NCBI RefSeq assembly: GCF_005671395.1
Contig: NZ_CP040428.1
Coordinates: 806,001-870,000 of the forward strand
Reading direction: 5' to 3'
Origin: Jejubacter calystegiae
GTDB taxonomy: Bacteria > Pseudomonadota > Gammaproteobacteria > Enterobacterales > Enterobacteriaceae
DNA length: 64,000 bases
Shown here: in pieces, positions 44,075-52,769 of the stretch
Numbering within the stretch: the first letter of the stretch is position 1
Layout: the number at the start of each line of letters is the position of its first letter
Program-made: the position numbers and the translations under genes
Notes under the pieces: model-generated
Told to the model about the DNA's origin: nothing
Databases searched by the model: none
The model's input: only the letters and a program-made list of their open reading frames with translations

Positions 44075-44700
44075 GGGGACGACTCCTCTGCGGTTTGTTC
44101 TATCAGGTCTTTCAGGTGGCCGCTGCCCAGCTCGTAGACGCAGCCGTACAGCCCCAGCGCCCGACCGCTGCGCCAGACCTCACGCACCGGTTCGCAGGCC
44201 GCCAGTCGGGCAAACTGGATAAGGACATTTGCCTCCACCAGCCGTTTATGGCGCTCGGCCTCTTCATCTTCCGAGCGATGAAACTGATCGATATCGTCAC
44301 CCAGAGCGCCGCGCAGGCTGGCGATACGGCGGGACAGCGCCGAATCTTCATTCGCCAGCGGCAGTTCGGGAAGGGCCAGCGCCGCCTGAACGCCGCCACA
44401 GCCGTAGTGGCCGCACAGCACCACCCGCTCCACTTTCAGGTTGTACAACGCGTACTGCAGTACGCTCATAAAATTATCGTCCGAACTATCGACCATATTG
44501 GCGATATTGCGATGGACAAACAGCTCGCCGGGATGAGAGCCGGTCAGAACCTCTGCCGGTACCCGGCTGTCGGAACAACCAATCCACAGTGAATGCGGCT
44601 GCTGCTGATGCACATATTTCTCAAAATAGTTTGGGTCCCGTTGACGGCACTGAAGCGCCCAACTACGGTTTCTGGCTAACAGGGGTTTTAACGTCGTCAA
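44071..44700 (-). CDS. Beta-class carbonic anhydrase
   Basis: Interconverts CO2 and bicarbonate, 209 residues. Zinc ligands are visible in IGCSDSRVPAE (Cys, with the Asp-Arg dyad) and in VVLCGHYGCGGV (His and Cys). VHRNIANMV is also typical. The start is TTG at 44698-44700 with AGAGG 6 nt upstream, an unusual start codon. It is the first gene of a two-gene operon with the SulP transporter and is coupled to it by a 4-nt overlap. Confidence 0.93.
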   Translation of the reverse strand: MTTLKPLLARNRSWALQCRQRDPNYFEKYVHQQQPHSLWIGCSDSRVPAEVLTGSHPGELFVHRNIANMVDSSDDNFMSVLQYALYNLKVERVVLCGHYGCGGVQAALALPELPLANEDSALSRRIASLRGALGDDIDQFHRSEDEEAERHKRLVEANVLIQFARLAACEPVREVWRSGRALGLYGCVYELGSGHLKDLIEQTAEESSP

Positions 44701-45212
44701 AGCGTGCCTCTTTAATTCGGAAATACCTCTTCGGCCTGGTCATGCGATAATGCATGGCACATTGACTACAACGTGCATTTCCACCAGGCCACAACTGCGA
44801 AAAATAAGGTGTAGCATCTTTCGATCATTAATTAGCCTAAGATTTATCCTATAAACAAAATTAATTTATTTATGTCATTTTACTTAAATTTAATGTCTAT
44901 TTTTCGTAAATTCACAAAACTGCAATCGTTATCACTGAACGCTCTACCAGCACTTTAAAAACATATAGTTAAAAGTATTTTCTTAACTAAAAATTAATTA
45001 TCATTCGTTATAAAAATGACTTTCGTAAATTTATTTAAATAACCAATCATTAGATAATCTTATTTCACCTTCACTTTTATGGTTATTGCTCGCGACAGTT
45101 TCACCTGAACCCAATTTTCAGTATAAAAACCATTAACACCCTTTCCGGTGGGAATTATCAGCCGTACTTATTTTCCCTCCGATTTTATTAGAATTGCTAA
45201 AGGAGATTCACG
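44701..45212. other. 512-nt AT-rich divergent spacer
   Basis: Lies between the carbonic anhydrase gene and the exported hydrolase gene. It is markedly AT-rich from about 44810 to 45180. It must hold both promoters, but no box combination stood out. No open frame with coding character was seen. Confidence 0.5.
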
Positions 45213-46220
45213 ATGTCCCGAAAGCTGTTACGCGTTTCCCTGCTGGCCGCGGGCCTGATGCTGGCGGCGCAAAGCCAGGCCGCCGTCACCTATGGCGAAA
45301 ATCTGGAAGGGTTCGACTATCCCTGGCCTTTACATCACTTTGACTTTCAGTCCCAGCAGCAGGAGCTGCGTATGGGCTACATGGACGTCAAACCTGAAAA
45401 GCCCAATGGCCGGGTTGCCGTGCTGATGCACGGTAAAAACTTCTGCGGCGCCACCTGGGAAGGCACTATCAAAGCGCTGACCGACGCCGGTTTCCGGGTT
45501 ATCGCGCCAGACCAGATTGGTTTTTGCACCTCCAGCAAACCGGACTATTACCAGTACAGCTTCCAGCAACTGGCAGATAACACTCATCACCTGCTGGAAA
45601 AACTGGGCGTGAAAAAGGCCATTGTTATCGGTCACTCTACCGGCGGAATGCTGGCTACCCGCTATGCGCTGATGTACCCGCAGCAGACCGAAAAACTGGT
45701 GATGGTCAACCCTATCGGGCTGGAGGACTGGAAGGCAAAAGGGGCGCCTTACCGCACCGTGGATCAGTGGTATGAGCGCGAACTGAAAACCAGTGCGGAA
45801 GGTATCAAAGCCTATGAGCAGAAGACCTACTATATGGGGAACTGGAAGCCGGAATATGACAAGTGGGTCGATATGCTGGCCGGGCTGAACGCCGGGCCGG
45901 GGCATAAAAAGGTCGCCTGGAATTCGGCGCTTATCTACGACATGATCTTCACCCAGCCGGTCTGGTATGAATTTAAAGACCTGAAAGTACCCACCACGCT
46001 GTTTATTGGCACCGGTGACACCACCGCCATTGGCAGCGATATTGCGTCGCCGGAAGTGAAAAAGCAGCTCGGCAACTACCAGGTACTGGGGAAACAGGTG
46101 GCGAAGATGATCCCCAATGCCCGACTGGTAGAATTCCAGGGTATGGGCCATGCGCCGCAAATGGAAGATCCGCAAATGTTCCACCAGCGACTGCTTGACG
46201 ATTTGGGTAGCAAGCCGTAA
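45213..46220 (+). CDS. Exported alpha/beta hydrolase
   Basis: Periplasmic or secreted alpha/beta hydrolase, 335 residues. Signal peptide MSRKLLRVSLLAAGLMLAAQSQA is followed by VAVLMHGKNFCGATWEGTIK (oxyanion region), the nucleophile elbow VIGHSTGGMLA (Ser in GHSTG) and a C-terminal GMGHAPQMEDP holding the catalytic His. NFCGATW and IGFCTSS place two cysteines near the active site. AAGGAGATTCACG precedes the ATG. The substrate is unknown. A rhodanese gene follows after 66 nt with a hairpin between. Confidence 0.87.
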   Translation: MSRKLLRVSLLAAGLMLAAQSQAAVTYGENLEGFDYPWPLHHFDFQSQQQELRMGYMDVKPEKPNGRVAVLMHGKNFCGATWEGTIKALTDAGFRVIAPDQIGFCTSSKPDYYQYSFQQLADNTHHLLEKLGVKKAIVIGHSTGGMLATRYALMYPQQTEKLVMVNPIGLEDWKAKGAPYRTVDQWYERELKTSAEGIKAYEQKTYYMGNWKPEYDKWVDMLAGLNAGPGHKKVAWNSALIYDMIFTQPVWYEFKDLKVPTTLFIGTGDTTAIGSDIASPEVKKQLGNYQVLGKQVAKMIPNARLVEFQGMGHAPQMEDPQMFHQRLLDDLGSKP

Positions 46221-46231
46221 AGAATAATATC

Positions 46232-46255
46232 TGACGCTCCGAAGTCGGGGCGTCA
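46232..46255 (+). terminator. Hairpin after the hydrolase gene
   Basis: TGACGCTCCG and CGGGGCGTCA pair over 10 bp (one wobble) around AAGT, 11 nt after the stop. There is no T-run, so partial termination or 3' protection is likely. Confidence 0.5.
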
Positions 46256-46286
46256 TAGATAACCCCCAATATAATAAGAATAAAAA

Positions 46287-46682
46287 ATGAGTATTGTTTC
46301 TGAATATCAGGCAGAGAGTCTCCAGGAAGTCGCACAATACTTTAGAAAGAAACTGCAATTTGAAACCGACTGCGCCGATGTTCATAGCGCATTCGCCAAT
46401 GGCGATATCGACTTTACCCTGATTCACGCCGTCGGCAGTGAAGAAGCCTTTCGTCAAAAGCATATTCCTGGCGCCATGCACTTCCCACATCGATTAATGA
46501 CCGAAAAGAATCTGGCCGACTGGGACAGAGACGCACTCTATGTGGTTTATTGCGCAGGCCCCCACTGTAATGGCGCCGACAGGGCGGCGATGAAAATGGC
46601 GGATCTCGGTTTTCGGGTTAAAGTGATGCCTGGCGGCCTGACCGGCTGGGCGGACGAGGGATTCGCATTCGCGGGGGAATAA
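46287..46682 (+). CDS. Rhodanese-domain protein
   Basis: Single-domain rhodanese-like protein, 131 residues. FTLIHAVGSEEAFRQKHIPG precedes AMHFPHRLM; the active-site loop is YCAGPHCNGADRAA, with catalytic Cys and an extra Cys; it ends MPGGLTGWADEG. It probably handles sulfane sulfur or acts as a redox switch; the substrate is not known. The ribosome binding site is weak. It may be co-transcribed with the hydrolase. Confidence 0.85.
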   Translation: MSIVSEYQAESLQEVAQYFRKKLQFETDCADVHSAFANGDIDFTLIHAVGSEEAFRQKHIPGAMHFPHRLMTEKNLADWDRDALYVVYCAGPHCNGADRAAMKMADLGFRVKVMPGGLTGWADEGFAFAGE

Positions 46683-47077
46683 TTCACCAGACCTGACAAT
46701 AATAAATCGTCACGGTATTAGAGTCAGGAACCTTTTTTGTATTCGATCATACTTTTAAAGGTTCCTGTATTAATTCATTTTCTTGTTGACCTTTCATCTT
46801 TTTATTTTCAGGGCTATCGAACATTAAAAATAAAAAAGAAGTTAATGGATAACATAAAAACCATGACGAATAAATTTAGCCAGATAAGGGCATGCGATAT
46901 CAGTCCGGTTTATCTTTGGCTAACGGATGGAACCAACTAAATTTAATTTCCACTTAATAATCAAATGGATACCAAACATAAAGCAACCGTCCAAATTCTC
47001 TGCGCCATCAAATAGTTGCTTTTCAGATGCACTTTATGTTGCCATGTCGTTACCAGATACCGCTTAAGGTTAACGTT
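46683..47077. other. 395-nt AT-rich spacer with inverted repeat
   Basis: Holds an 11-bp inverted repeat at 46725-46767 and otherwise low-complexity AT-rich DNA. A 67-codon frame at 46737-46940 overlaps the repeat and lacks a convincing ribosome binding site, so no gene is called. Confidence 0.5.
46725..46767 (+). terminator. 11-bp inverted repeat after the rhodanese gene
   Basis: CAGGAACCTTT and AAAGGTTCCTG pair perfectly across a 21-nt loop, followed by AT-rich DNA. It could terminate the hydrolase-rhodanese message or bind a protein. Confidence 0.45.
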
Positions 47078-48118
47078 ATGGCAACATTTTCACTTGCAAC
47101 ACATCCGCTGATTCAGGCACCGATGGCGGGAGTCTCTACACCAGAGCTGGCGGCAGCGGTGAGCAATGCCGGGGCGCTGGGCTCCATTGGTCTGGGCGCC
47201 GCTACGCCTCAAAAAGCCAGAGAGATGATTCAGGCGACCCAGGCGCTGACCGACAGACCCTTTAACGTCAATCTGTTCTGCCATGCTGCCGCCCGCCGCG
47301 ACGCCGGGCGCGAACAGCGCTGGATTAACGCCCTGACCCCGGAATTTAGCCGCTTCAACGCCCTTCCCCCCGGCGAATTACGCGAAATCTACCAGAGCTT
47401 TATCGATAATACGGAAATGCTGGCCGTGCTGCTGGAAGCGCCTCCCGCCGTGGTGAGCTTCCACTTTGGACTGCCGGACCAGCGTGCCCTTAAGGCACTG
47501 CGCCAGGCCGGTGTCCACACCTTTGCCAGCGCCACCAGCGTGGAAGAAGCCGTACAAATCGCCGAAGCGGGTATCGACACCGTTATCGCTCAGGGCGCCG
47601 AGGCAGGTGGCCACCGCGGGATGTTTGACCCCGACGCGCCCGACGCTCTGACCGATACCCTGTCGCTGGTGAAAGCCATTCGCCAGCGCTGCCAATTACC
47701 GATTGTCGCCGCCGGTGGCATGATGGACGGCGCCGACATCGCCCGGGCGCTGGCAGCAGGCGCCTGCGCGGCTCAGCTCGGCACCGCTTTTGTCCCCTGC
47801 CCGGAATCCTCTGCCGATGTCCACTACCGGGAAGCGCTCAGCAGTGAACGGGCGCAGTATACTGCCCTCACACGCACCATCTCCGGGCGCCCGGCTCGCG
47901 GCATTATCAACCGGCTGCATATCGATGCGCCTGCCAATGATGTGGCCGACTACCCGGTGGCTTACGATATCGGCAAAGCGCTGCATCAGGCCGCCAGCGC
48001 CAAAGGATGCCACGACTACGCCGCCCACTGGGCCGGAACCGGTGCTCCGCGCTCGCGCGCCATGCCTGCGGCGCAGTTGGTGGAAACACTCATACGGGAA
48101 AAGGACCGCTATCAATGA
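47078..48118 (+). CDS. Nitronate monooxygenase family protein
   Basis: FMN-dependent TIM-barrel oxidoreductase of the nitronate monooxygenase (2-nitropropane dioxygenase) family, 346 residues. HPLIQAPMAGVSTPELAAAV, FNVNLFCHAA, the FMN phosphate loop IAQGAEAGGHRGMF and VAAGGMMDGADIARALAAGA are characteristic. The ATG at 47078 (MATFSLATHP) follows TAAGGTTAACGTT; a start at 47027 would add 17 residues without similarity. It is a stand-alone gene with its own terminator, and may detoxify nitronates such as plant propionate 3-nitronate. Confidence 0.9.
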   Translation: MATFSLATHPLIQAPMAGVSTPELAAAVSNAGALGSIGLGAATPQKAREMIQATQALTDRPFNVNLFCHAAARRDAGREQRWINALTPEFSRFNALPPGELREIYQSFIDNTEMLAVLLEAPPAVVSFHFGLPDQRALKALRQAGVHTFASATSVEEAVQIAEAGIDTVIAQGAEAGGHRGMFDPDAPDALTDTLSLVKAIRQRCQLPIVAAGGMMDGADIARALAAGACAAQLGTAFVPCPESSADVHYREALSSERAQYTALTRTISGRPARGIINRLHIDAPANDVADYPVAYDIGKALHQAASAKGCHDYAAHWAGTGAPRSRAMPAAQLVETLIREKDRYQ

Positions 48119-48644
48119 TCGGATCGCCCTTGCCCACCCCGGCAGGGGTTTTACTATTTCGTCCACTTCATCCAGGCAAAGATGGCCGATAATAAAACAC
48201 TAAACGGGTTAACAATATCTATCACAATCATTGATAAAACTACCCCAGAATTTTACCACCAACCAGAGATATAATCCCAAGTATTCGCAGACATCCATGT
48301 ACTCTATCCATCGATAATATATACAGGACATCTTCACATCAGATATTCCCACTAAAACAAAATAATTAACATGAAAAATCTCATAACTGGCGCTCGTTTA
48401 TAAAATAAAAATGTCCTGAGAAGATAAGCCCAGGATGTCTGTTTACCTCTATTCCATCGCCCATAGCAGTAAACCTTTCCGGTTTTGGCTTAAGAGCAAA
48501 GCCTGACGCCAGCCTTTCATTAACAAAATATTACATATAGAAAAATTTTTTTGTTGATAAAATAAATTTTCTGTTAAAGACTCATCTTTAAATTTACCCC
48601 TCCATTAATTAACAACCTAATAATAACAAAAACCTGAGGATGAA
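48119..48644. other. 526-nt AT-rich spacer at the island boundary
   Basis: After the terminator at 48136-48152 the DNA becomes strongly AT-rich, up to the first of two related LysR genes. Short complementary pieces (ACAGGACAT near 48326 and ATGTCCTG near 48412) were seen but are too weak to call. No tRNA or direct repeat marking an integration end was recognised. Confidence 0.5.
48136..48152 (+). terminator. Intrinsic terminator after the nitronate monooxygenase gene
   Basis: ACCCC-GGCA-GGGGT is followed by TTTTA, about 18 nt after the stop codon. Confidence 0.65.
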
Positions 48645-49547
48645 ATGAACAATGTAATTGATATCAAGGCTCTGAAGGCAATCCATATCCTTACTACCTG
48701 TGGAAGCGTCACTAAGACAGCCGAGCTACTTAATGTCTCACCGGGAACGATAAGCTATATACTAAATAAAGCCAGAAAAAAGACCGGTTCAGCCCTTTTC
48801 TTTCGTACCCGGAACGGGATGGCTCCGGACAACATTGCCAAAGAGCTAAGTCAGTATTATCAATCGATAACAAACAAGATGAAGCAAATCCCTCTCGAAA
48901 ACCGTAGTCTTACGATAAGCACTTACTCCCTTATTGAATTGCTAATTTCAGCAAAACTGAATGTTTCAGGAAAACTTCCTGCCACGATGAAATTTTCCGC
49001 CCCCGATTTCAGCGAAGAAATCAGGCTGGCCCGTTTGCGTAATAAAGAGATTGACTTAGATATTGGTACACGACTGCCTAACGATCATAGCATTATTCAA
49101 ATTGAATTTATGTCATGCGACACCTGCATCGTGGCAAGTAAAAGCCACCCAACCATTAAGACAAATTTTACGATGAGTGACTGGGAGAGTAATCAGCATA
49201 TTATCTGGTCCCGCAGTATGGGTCTAACCTGTAATGATTTCCAACACGCTAATCGCTTCAACGAACTCATTAACAAAAGAAATGTTGCCATTATATCCAG
49301 TAACGCGCTTAATATGATTGCTTTATGCGCTTACAGCAATTATATCATGTTAATGCCTACGTTAATTATTCAATATTTTGAAAACAGGCTCCCCATTCGC
49401 ATATTCACTGCTCCCCCCGAACTCAAGATGCGCTTTGATTGCTACCTGCATTATCATCATTCTCTGGCAAACAACGCCAGGCTATCGAGTATCCTGAACG
49501 AGATACAAAACACCATACAGTCAAAGTCAACCGCCACTGGTCTATGA
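48645..49547 (+). CDS. LysR-family regulator, island-flanking copy 1
   Basis: LysR-type regulator, 300 residues, AT-rich and poor in the codons favoured by the backbone genes. HTH: ILTTCGSVTKTAELLNVSPG, then TISYILNKARKKTGSALFF. It shares many blocks with the LysR protein at 61461-62393 (STYSLIELL/STYTILELW, LDIGTRLPND/LDIGGLLPND, SKSHPTIK/SKNHPTIK, DWESNQHI/DWERNEHI), so the two are paralogues that bracket the adhesin-secretion genes. GAGGATGAA precedes the ATG. Control of the adhesin or the exporter is the likely role, by position only. Confidence 0.85.
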   Translation: MNNVIDIKALKAIHILTTCGSVTKTAELLNVSPGTISYILNKARKKTGSALFFRTRNGMAPDNIAKELSQYYQSITNKMKQIPLENRSLTISTYSLIELLISAKLNVSGKLPATMKFSAPDFSEEIRLARLRNKEIDLDIGTRLPNDHSIIQIEFMSCDTCIVASKSHPTIKTNFTMSDWESNQHIIWSRSMGLTCNDFQHANRFNELINKRNVAIISSNALNMIALCAYSNYIMLMPTLIIQYFENRLPIRIFTAPPELKMRFDCYLHYHHSLANNARLSSILNEIQNTIQSKSTATGL

Positions 49548-49638
49548 AACATCATCCCAACTAATAGAGTATCTGGAGAGTCAGGCTATTTAACAGGACG
49601 CCGCAACGCATTACTTGCAGCAATATCAAGGATCGCCG

Positions 49639-49977
49639 ATGTTAGCCCATAAACGTTATCCACTTATTAGCATTGAAAACAATGGTAATTTTCACTGTAT
49701 TGGACAACTGTACTCCCCGCCTAAAAGCAAGCTGCCTACCGGCGGCCAGATAATGCTCAGCATAAAGCTGCCTGAAGCGACGGAGAACATGTCTTCTCAA
49801 CAACTTCAGAAGCTCATTTCCAAATTCACAACCAGTGAAACAATCCGCTTTACCTTGAATGGCAGTCGCTATCAGGCCAGGCATACGCATGCTCAGCTCC
49901 GTCTAAGCCATCAGGAAACTCGCGACAGTATAAAAAATATAGTGCTACTGGACTGGGCCGTTTACCTTTTCCCTTGA
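49639..49977 (+). CDS. Hypothetical 112-residue protein
   Basis: I do not recognise this protein. It is about 112 residues, soluble, with no signal peptide or membrane segment. MLAHKRYPLISIENNGNF is followed by a Pro/Lys-rich turn, a helical stretch (MSSQQLQKLISKFTTSE) and IRFTLNGSRYQARHTHAQL, giving a likely alpha/beta fold. The ATG at 49639 is supported by AAGGATCGCCG; an in-frame TTG at 49615 would add eight residues. It lies 92 nt after a LysR gene and is convergent with the TolC-like gene, so it may belong to the LysR transcript. Confidence 0.6.
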   Translation: MLAHKRYPLISIENNGNFHCIGQLYSPPKSKLPTGGQIMLSIKLPEATENMSSQQLQKLISKFTTSETIRFTLNGSRYQARHTHAQLRLSHQETRDSIKNIVLLDWAVYLFP

Positions 49978-50052
49978 AGGCCGTCAGCTTTGTGCCAATA
50001 TTAACCACATGCGCATATTTCCCGATAGCCATGTTCCCGTACAGGATAACGG

Positions 50053-51540
50053 TTATTGAGCCAGCCACTGTTCCAGTACGCCAGCATTGGCATAACCCGT
50101 AAACATTGCGCTATATGCCTCAAAACGCGTCGTCACTTCATTAACCTGGTTATTGTAGTAGTCACTTTCTGCCGTCAGTACATCAAGCAGGGTTCGGGTA
50201 TTTAGCTGACGCCACTGCTCAAAGAAATCCCGCCGGACCCGATCCGTGGCATTGACCAAACGATGGTACTGTTCCGACTGTGAAAGATACGTCTGTGAGT
50301 TATGGATAGATGAACGAACCTTGCTACTGAGATCGATTCTTCGCTCATCAATTTTCTGCCGGGCCTCCTCGGCACGCAAGGCAGCCGCTCTTTCCTGAGC
50401 GCTGGCCGATCCTCCACGGAAGATTCCCCAACTCAAATTAAGATAAGTTTGCCAGGACTCTTCATAGGCTCCGTGGTTAATCGGTACCGTTTTTTTCACC
50501 ACCCAGTTCACCTTCGGAAGATTTTGAGCCTTCACAGTTTTGGCCTGCTCAATGGCAGAAAGCGCTTCGTTTCTCGCCTGAATAATTGAAGGATGGCTGT
50601 CGAGCACTTTCATCAGCTTTCCGGCATCATTGATGCGGAGATCCCAGGCAAACTGCGGCGGCAGTCCGCTATAATTAACCAGGCCGGTCAGTTTACGCAG
50701 TGCGATTTCAGCGTCCTGCACTTTCGACATCGCGGCATCCCTTGAGGCTTCCGCCTGCAAAAGCCGGGCCTGCGCCTGGGTCAACTCACTCACGCGACCG
50801 GCATCGACTTTACTGATATCGCTAATCATATTCACCAGGCGCTGCATACGCTCCACATAGGCCTGACTAAGCTGCGTGATGATTCTTTCCTTCGCCAGTT
50901 CAGCCAGCTGCGCGCATACCTGGTAGGCGATATCTTCCTGAGTCGCATCGTAATAGGCCGAGGCGGCCTTTGCCGTGTACTCTTTACTGCGGATATTTTT
51001 ACTATTGTATCCCCAGTCAAAAACCGGTGTCGTCATACTCATGCTCACACCGTTGGTCATATCTTCTCGATCGACGCGCTCACCGGAGCCAAACTGCACC
51101 GGATTAGACTGAAGCCCCACATCAATCTGGGGCAGACGCTGCCCCCTTGCCTGATCGATATCAGCTTTGGCGGCTTCATAGCTGCTTTGGGCCTCACGAA
51201 TCTGTGGGGTATAGTTTTTCGCCGCCTCCACCATTGAGGAAAGATAGCGTTTAATCACCCGGCTTGAGGCTTCATTATTCTCTGAAGCCAGCTCCAGGGA
51301 AATCGTATCTTCAGGGATGGGTCTTAACCCATTAAGCGAATAGGTAAAATCGCCTTTTTCCGTCGGCGTTACCTGGTTTGCCGTCGTTTCTTCTGCTGCC
51401 ACCGGCATCGTCTGCCGGTGATTATTCCCATCCGGTTTTTTTAATAGAAAGCTCGCCTGAGCCGTTGCCTGCAATAATACCGAAGAGATCAACATCGCAA
51501 TGGCACAAATCTCTTTCCCAGCCAGTTTTCCCATGGTCAT
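50053..51540 (-). CDS. TolC-family outer membrane channel of a type I secretion system
   Basis: Outer-membrane efflux channel, about 495 residues, the exit duct of the adjacent type I exporter. After a signal sequence (ICAIAMLISSVLLQATAQA) comes an extra Pro/Thr-rich linker of about 70 residues, then two repeats of the OEP fold: AQSSYEAAKADIDQARGQRL to VNMISDISKVDAGRVSELTQ, and SHPSIIQARNEALSAIEQAK to the C-terminus. It resembles the LapE/SiiC-like group more than housekeeping TolC. The start could be ATG at 51540, ATG at 51534 or GTG at 51543. It is the last of three exporter genes. Confidence 0.9.
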   Translation of the reverse strand: MTMGKLAGKEICAIAMLISSVLLQATAQASFLLKKPDGNNHRQTMPVAAEETTANQVTPTEKGDFTYSLNGLRPIPEDTISLELASENNEASSRVIKRYLSSMVEAAKNYTPQIREAQSSYEAAKADIDQARGQRLPQIDVGLQSNPVQFGSGERVDREDMTNGVSMSMTTPVFDWGYNSKNIRSKEYTAKAASAYYDATQEDIAYQVCAQLAELAKERIITQLSQAYVERMQRLVNMISDISKVDAGRVSELTQAQARLLQAEASRDAAMSKVQDAEIALRKLTGLVNYSGLPPQFAWDLRINDAGKLMKVLDSHPSIIQARNEALSAIEQAKTVKAQNLPKVNWVVKKTVPINHGAYEESWQTYLNLSWGIFRGGSASAQERAAALRAEEARQKIDERRIDLSSKVRSSIHNSQTYLSQSEQYHRLVNATDRVRRDFFEQWRQLNTRTLLDVLTAESDYYNNQVNEVTTRFEAYSAMFTGYANAGVLEQWLAQ

Positions 51541-51551
51541 CACTCTGAATC

Positions 51552-52769
51552 TTATCGTTCTCTGAACGCTTCGCGCGCCTTATAAAGCGGCTTAAGGAGG
51601 TAATCAAGAATGGTTTTCTCGCCGGTTTTTATTTCAACCCTGGCTATCATCCCTGGAATAATCGGTAAAACCTTGTCCTTAACATGCAGGCTGCTTGAAT
51701 CGGTCAATACCATTACCTGATAATAGGTATCATCAGGGCGGCCGCGCGCCTGCTGCTCTTCATCTTTCAGAGTGCCGGGGCTGATTTGCTGAACCACGCC
51801 TTTAAGCCCGCCGTAGATACTGAAATCGTATGCTGTTATTTTGACCATAGCGGGGAGCCCTGGATGCAAAAAGGCTACGTCGGAAGGTTTGACTTTTGCT
51901 TCAACCAGCAGTTGATCCTCCAGAGGAACAATCGTCATGATGTGCTCCCCGGGCTGAATAACGCCACCGCGGGTATTAAAGCGGATATCCTTAATCGTAC
52001 CCCGGACCGGAGCTCTGATGGTGGTGCGTGTCAGTACATCTTTTCTGCCGACCAGCATCTCCTGCGCCTGGGAAAGTTCAAGTTGAAGATTAGCCAACTG
52101 GCTGTTCGCATCGGCTCTGAATTTACTTTCCTTTTCAACAATCTGCGATTTCAGATCGGTTGCCTGTCTACGAGTGCGTAACAGTTCCACTTCCGACATC
52201 AGCCCCTGCCTGACCAAAGGTGCAGCCAGGTCAATTTCTTTCATGGTTAACTGATAGCTGTGTTCCAGCGCCGTCACGCTCTGCTCCAGATCGCGTTTGC
52301 GGCTGTTGTAAGCGTCCGTTTCCTGTTTGATCACGTTTTTATCCGTAACCGAGGGTCTGAACGTCAGCGGTCGGTTATAGGCTTCAGCCGTCAGACGATC
52401 CACGGCGGCCTGTAGACCTATCACCTTAGACAGGGTCTCTCTATAGTTTGAATCCGAACGAGTCGGGTCAAGCTTCAACAATACCTGCCCTTTATCCACC
52501 GTCTGGCCTTCACTGACCTCCATATCTGCAAGGATCCCGCCTTCCAGGCTCTGAATAACCTGTTCCCGGCTTTTTGAAATCACCTTCGCGTCACCCTGGG
52601 TTATCTCCTCGACCCGGGCAAAGTGCGCCCAAACCAGGCCAATCACGAAAAGGGCGCCGATAAGCTGCAAAACTAATTTCGATTTTGGTGTTTTTTGAGC
52701 CAAAAGCGACTCCCGAACGTCATTCATGAACGCGGCATCTTCCGGTGAAAGCACCTCTTTCCTTTTCAT
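51552..52769 (-). CDS. HlyD/LapC-family type I secretion adaptor
   Basis: Periplasmic adaptor linking the ABC exporter to the outer-membrane channel, 405 residues. A cytoplasmic N-terminus and one membrane helix (LVLQLIGALFVIGLVWAHFA) lead into a lipoyl half-motif (LEGGILADMEVSEGQTVDKG), a long coiled coil (about residues 110-270) and the second half (RTTIRAPVRGTIKDIRFNTR). The C-terminal beta domain ends PGMIARVEIKTGEKTILDYLLKPL, a signature of the family. Its ATG overlaps the ABC gene stop by 4 nt. Confidence 0.94.
   Translation of the reverse strand: MKRKEVLSPEDAAFMNDVRESLLAQKTPKSKLVLQLIGALFVIGLVWAHFARVEEITQGDAKVISKSREQVIQSLEGGILADMEVSEGQTVDKGQVLLKLDPTRSDSNYRETLSKVIGLQAAVDRLTAEAYNRPLTFRPSVTDKNVIKQETDAYNSRKRDLEQSVTALEHSYQLTMKEIDLAAPLVRQGLMSEVELLRTRRQATDLKSQIVEKESKFRADANSQLANLQLELSQAQEMLVGRKDVLTRTTIRAPVRGTIKDIRFNTRGGVIQPGEHIMTIVPLEDQLLVEAKVKPSDVAFLHPGLPAMVKITAYDFSIYGGLKGVVQQISPGTLKDEEQQARGRPDDTYYQVMVLTDSSSLHVKDKVLPIIPGMIARVEIKTGEKTILDYLLKPLYKAREAFRER

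Noticed and set aside
44960-45030. Fur-box-like AT-rich motif upstream of the exported hydrolase
   Set aside because: Only loose resemblance to the 19-bp consensus in a strongly AT-rich spacer, as expected by chance.
45330-46490. Minus-strand frame of 386 codons opposite the alpha/beta hydrolase and rhodanese genes
   Set aside because: It spans two well-supported genes and the hairpin between them, and has no recognisable motif.
46737-46940. Plus-strand frame of 67 codons after the rhodanese gene
   Set aside because: It starts inside an 11-bp inverted repeat, lacks a ribosome binding site and lies in AT-rich DNA.
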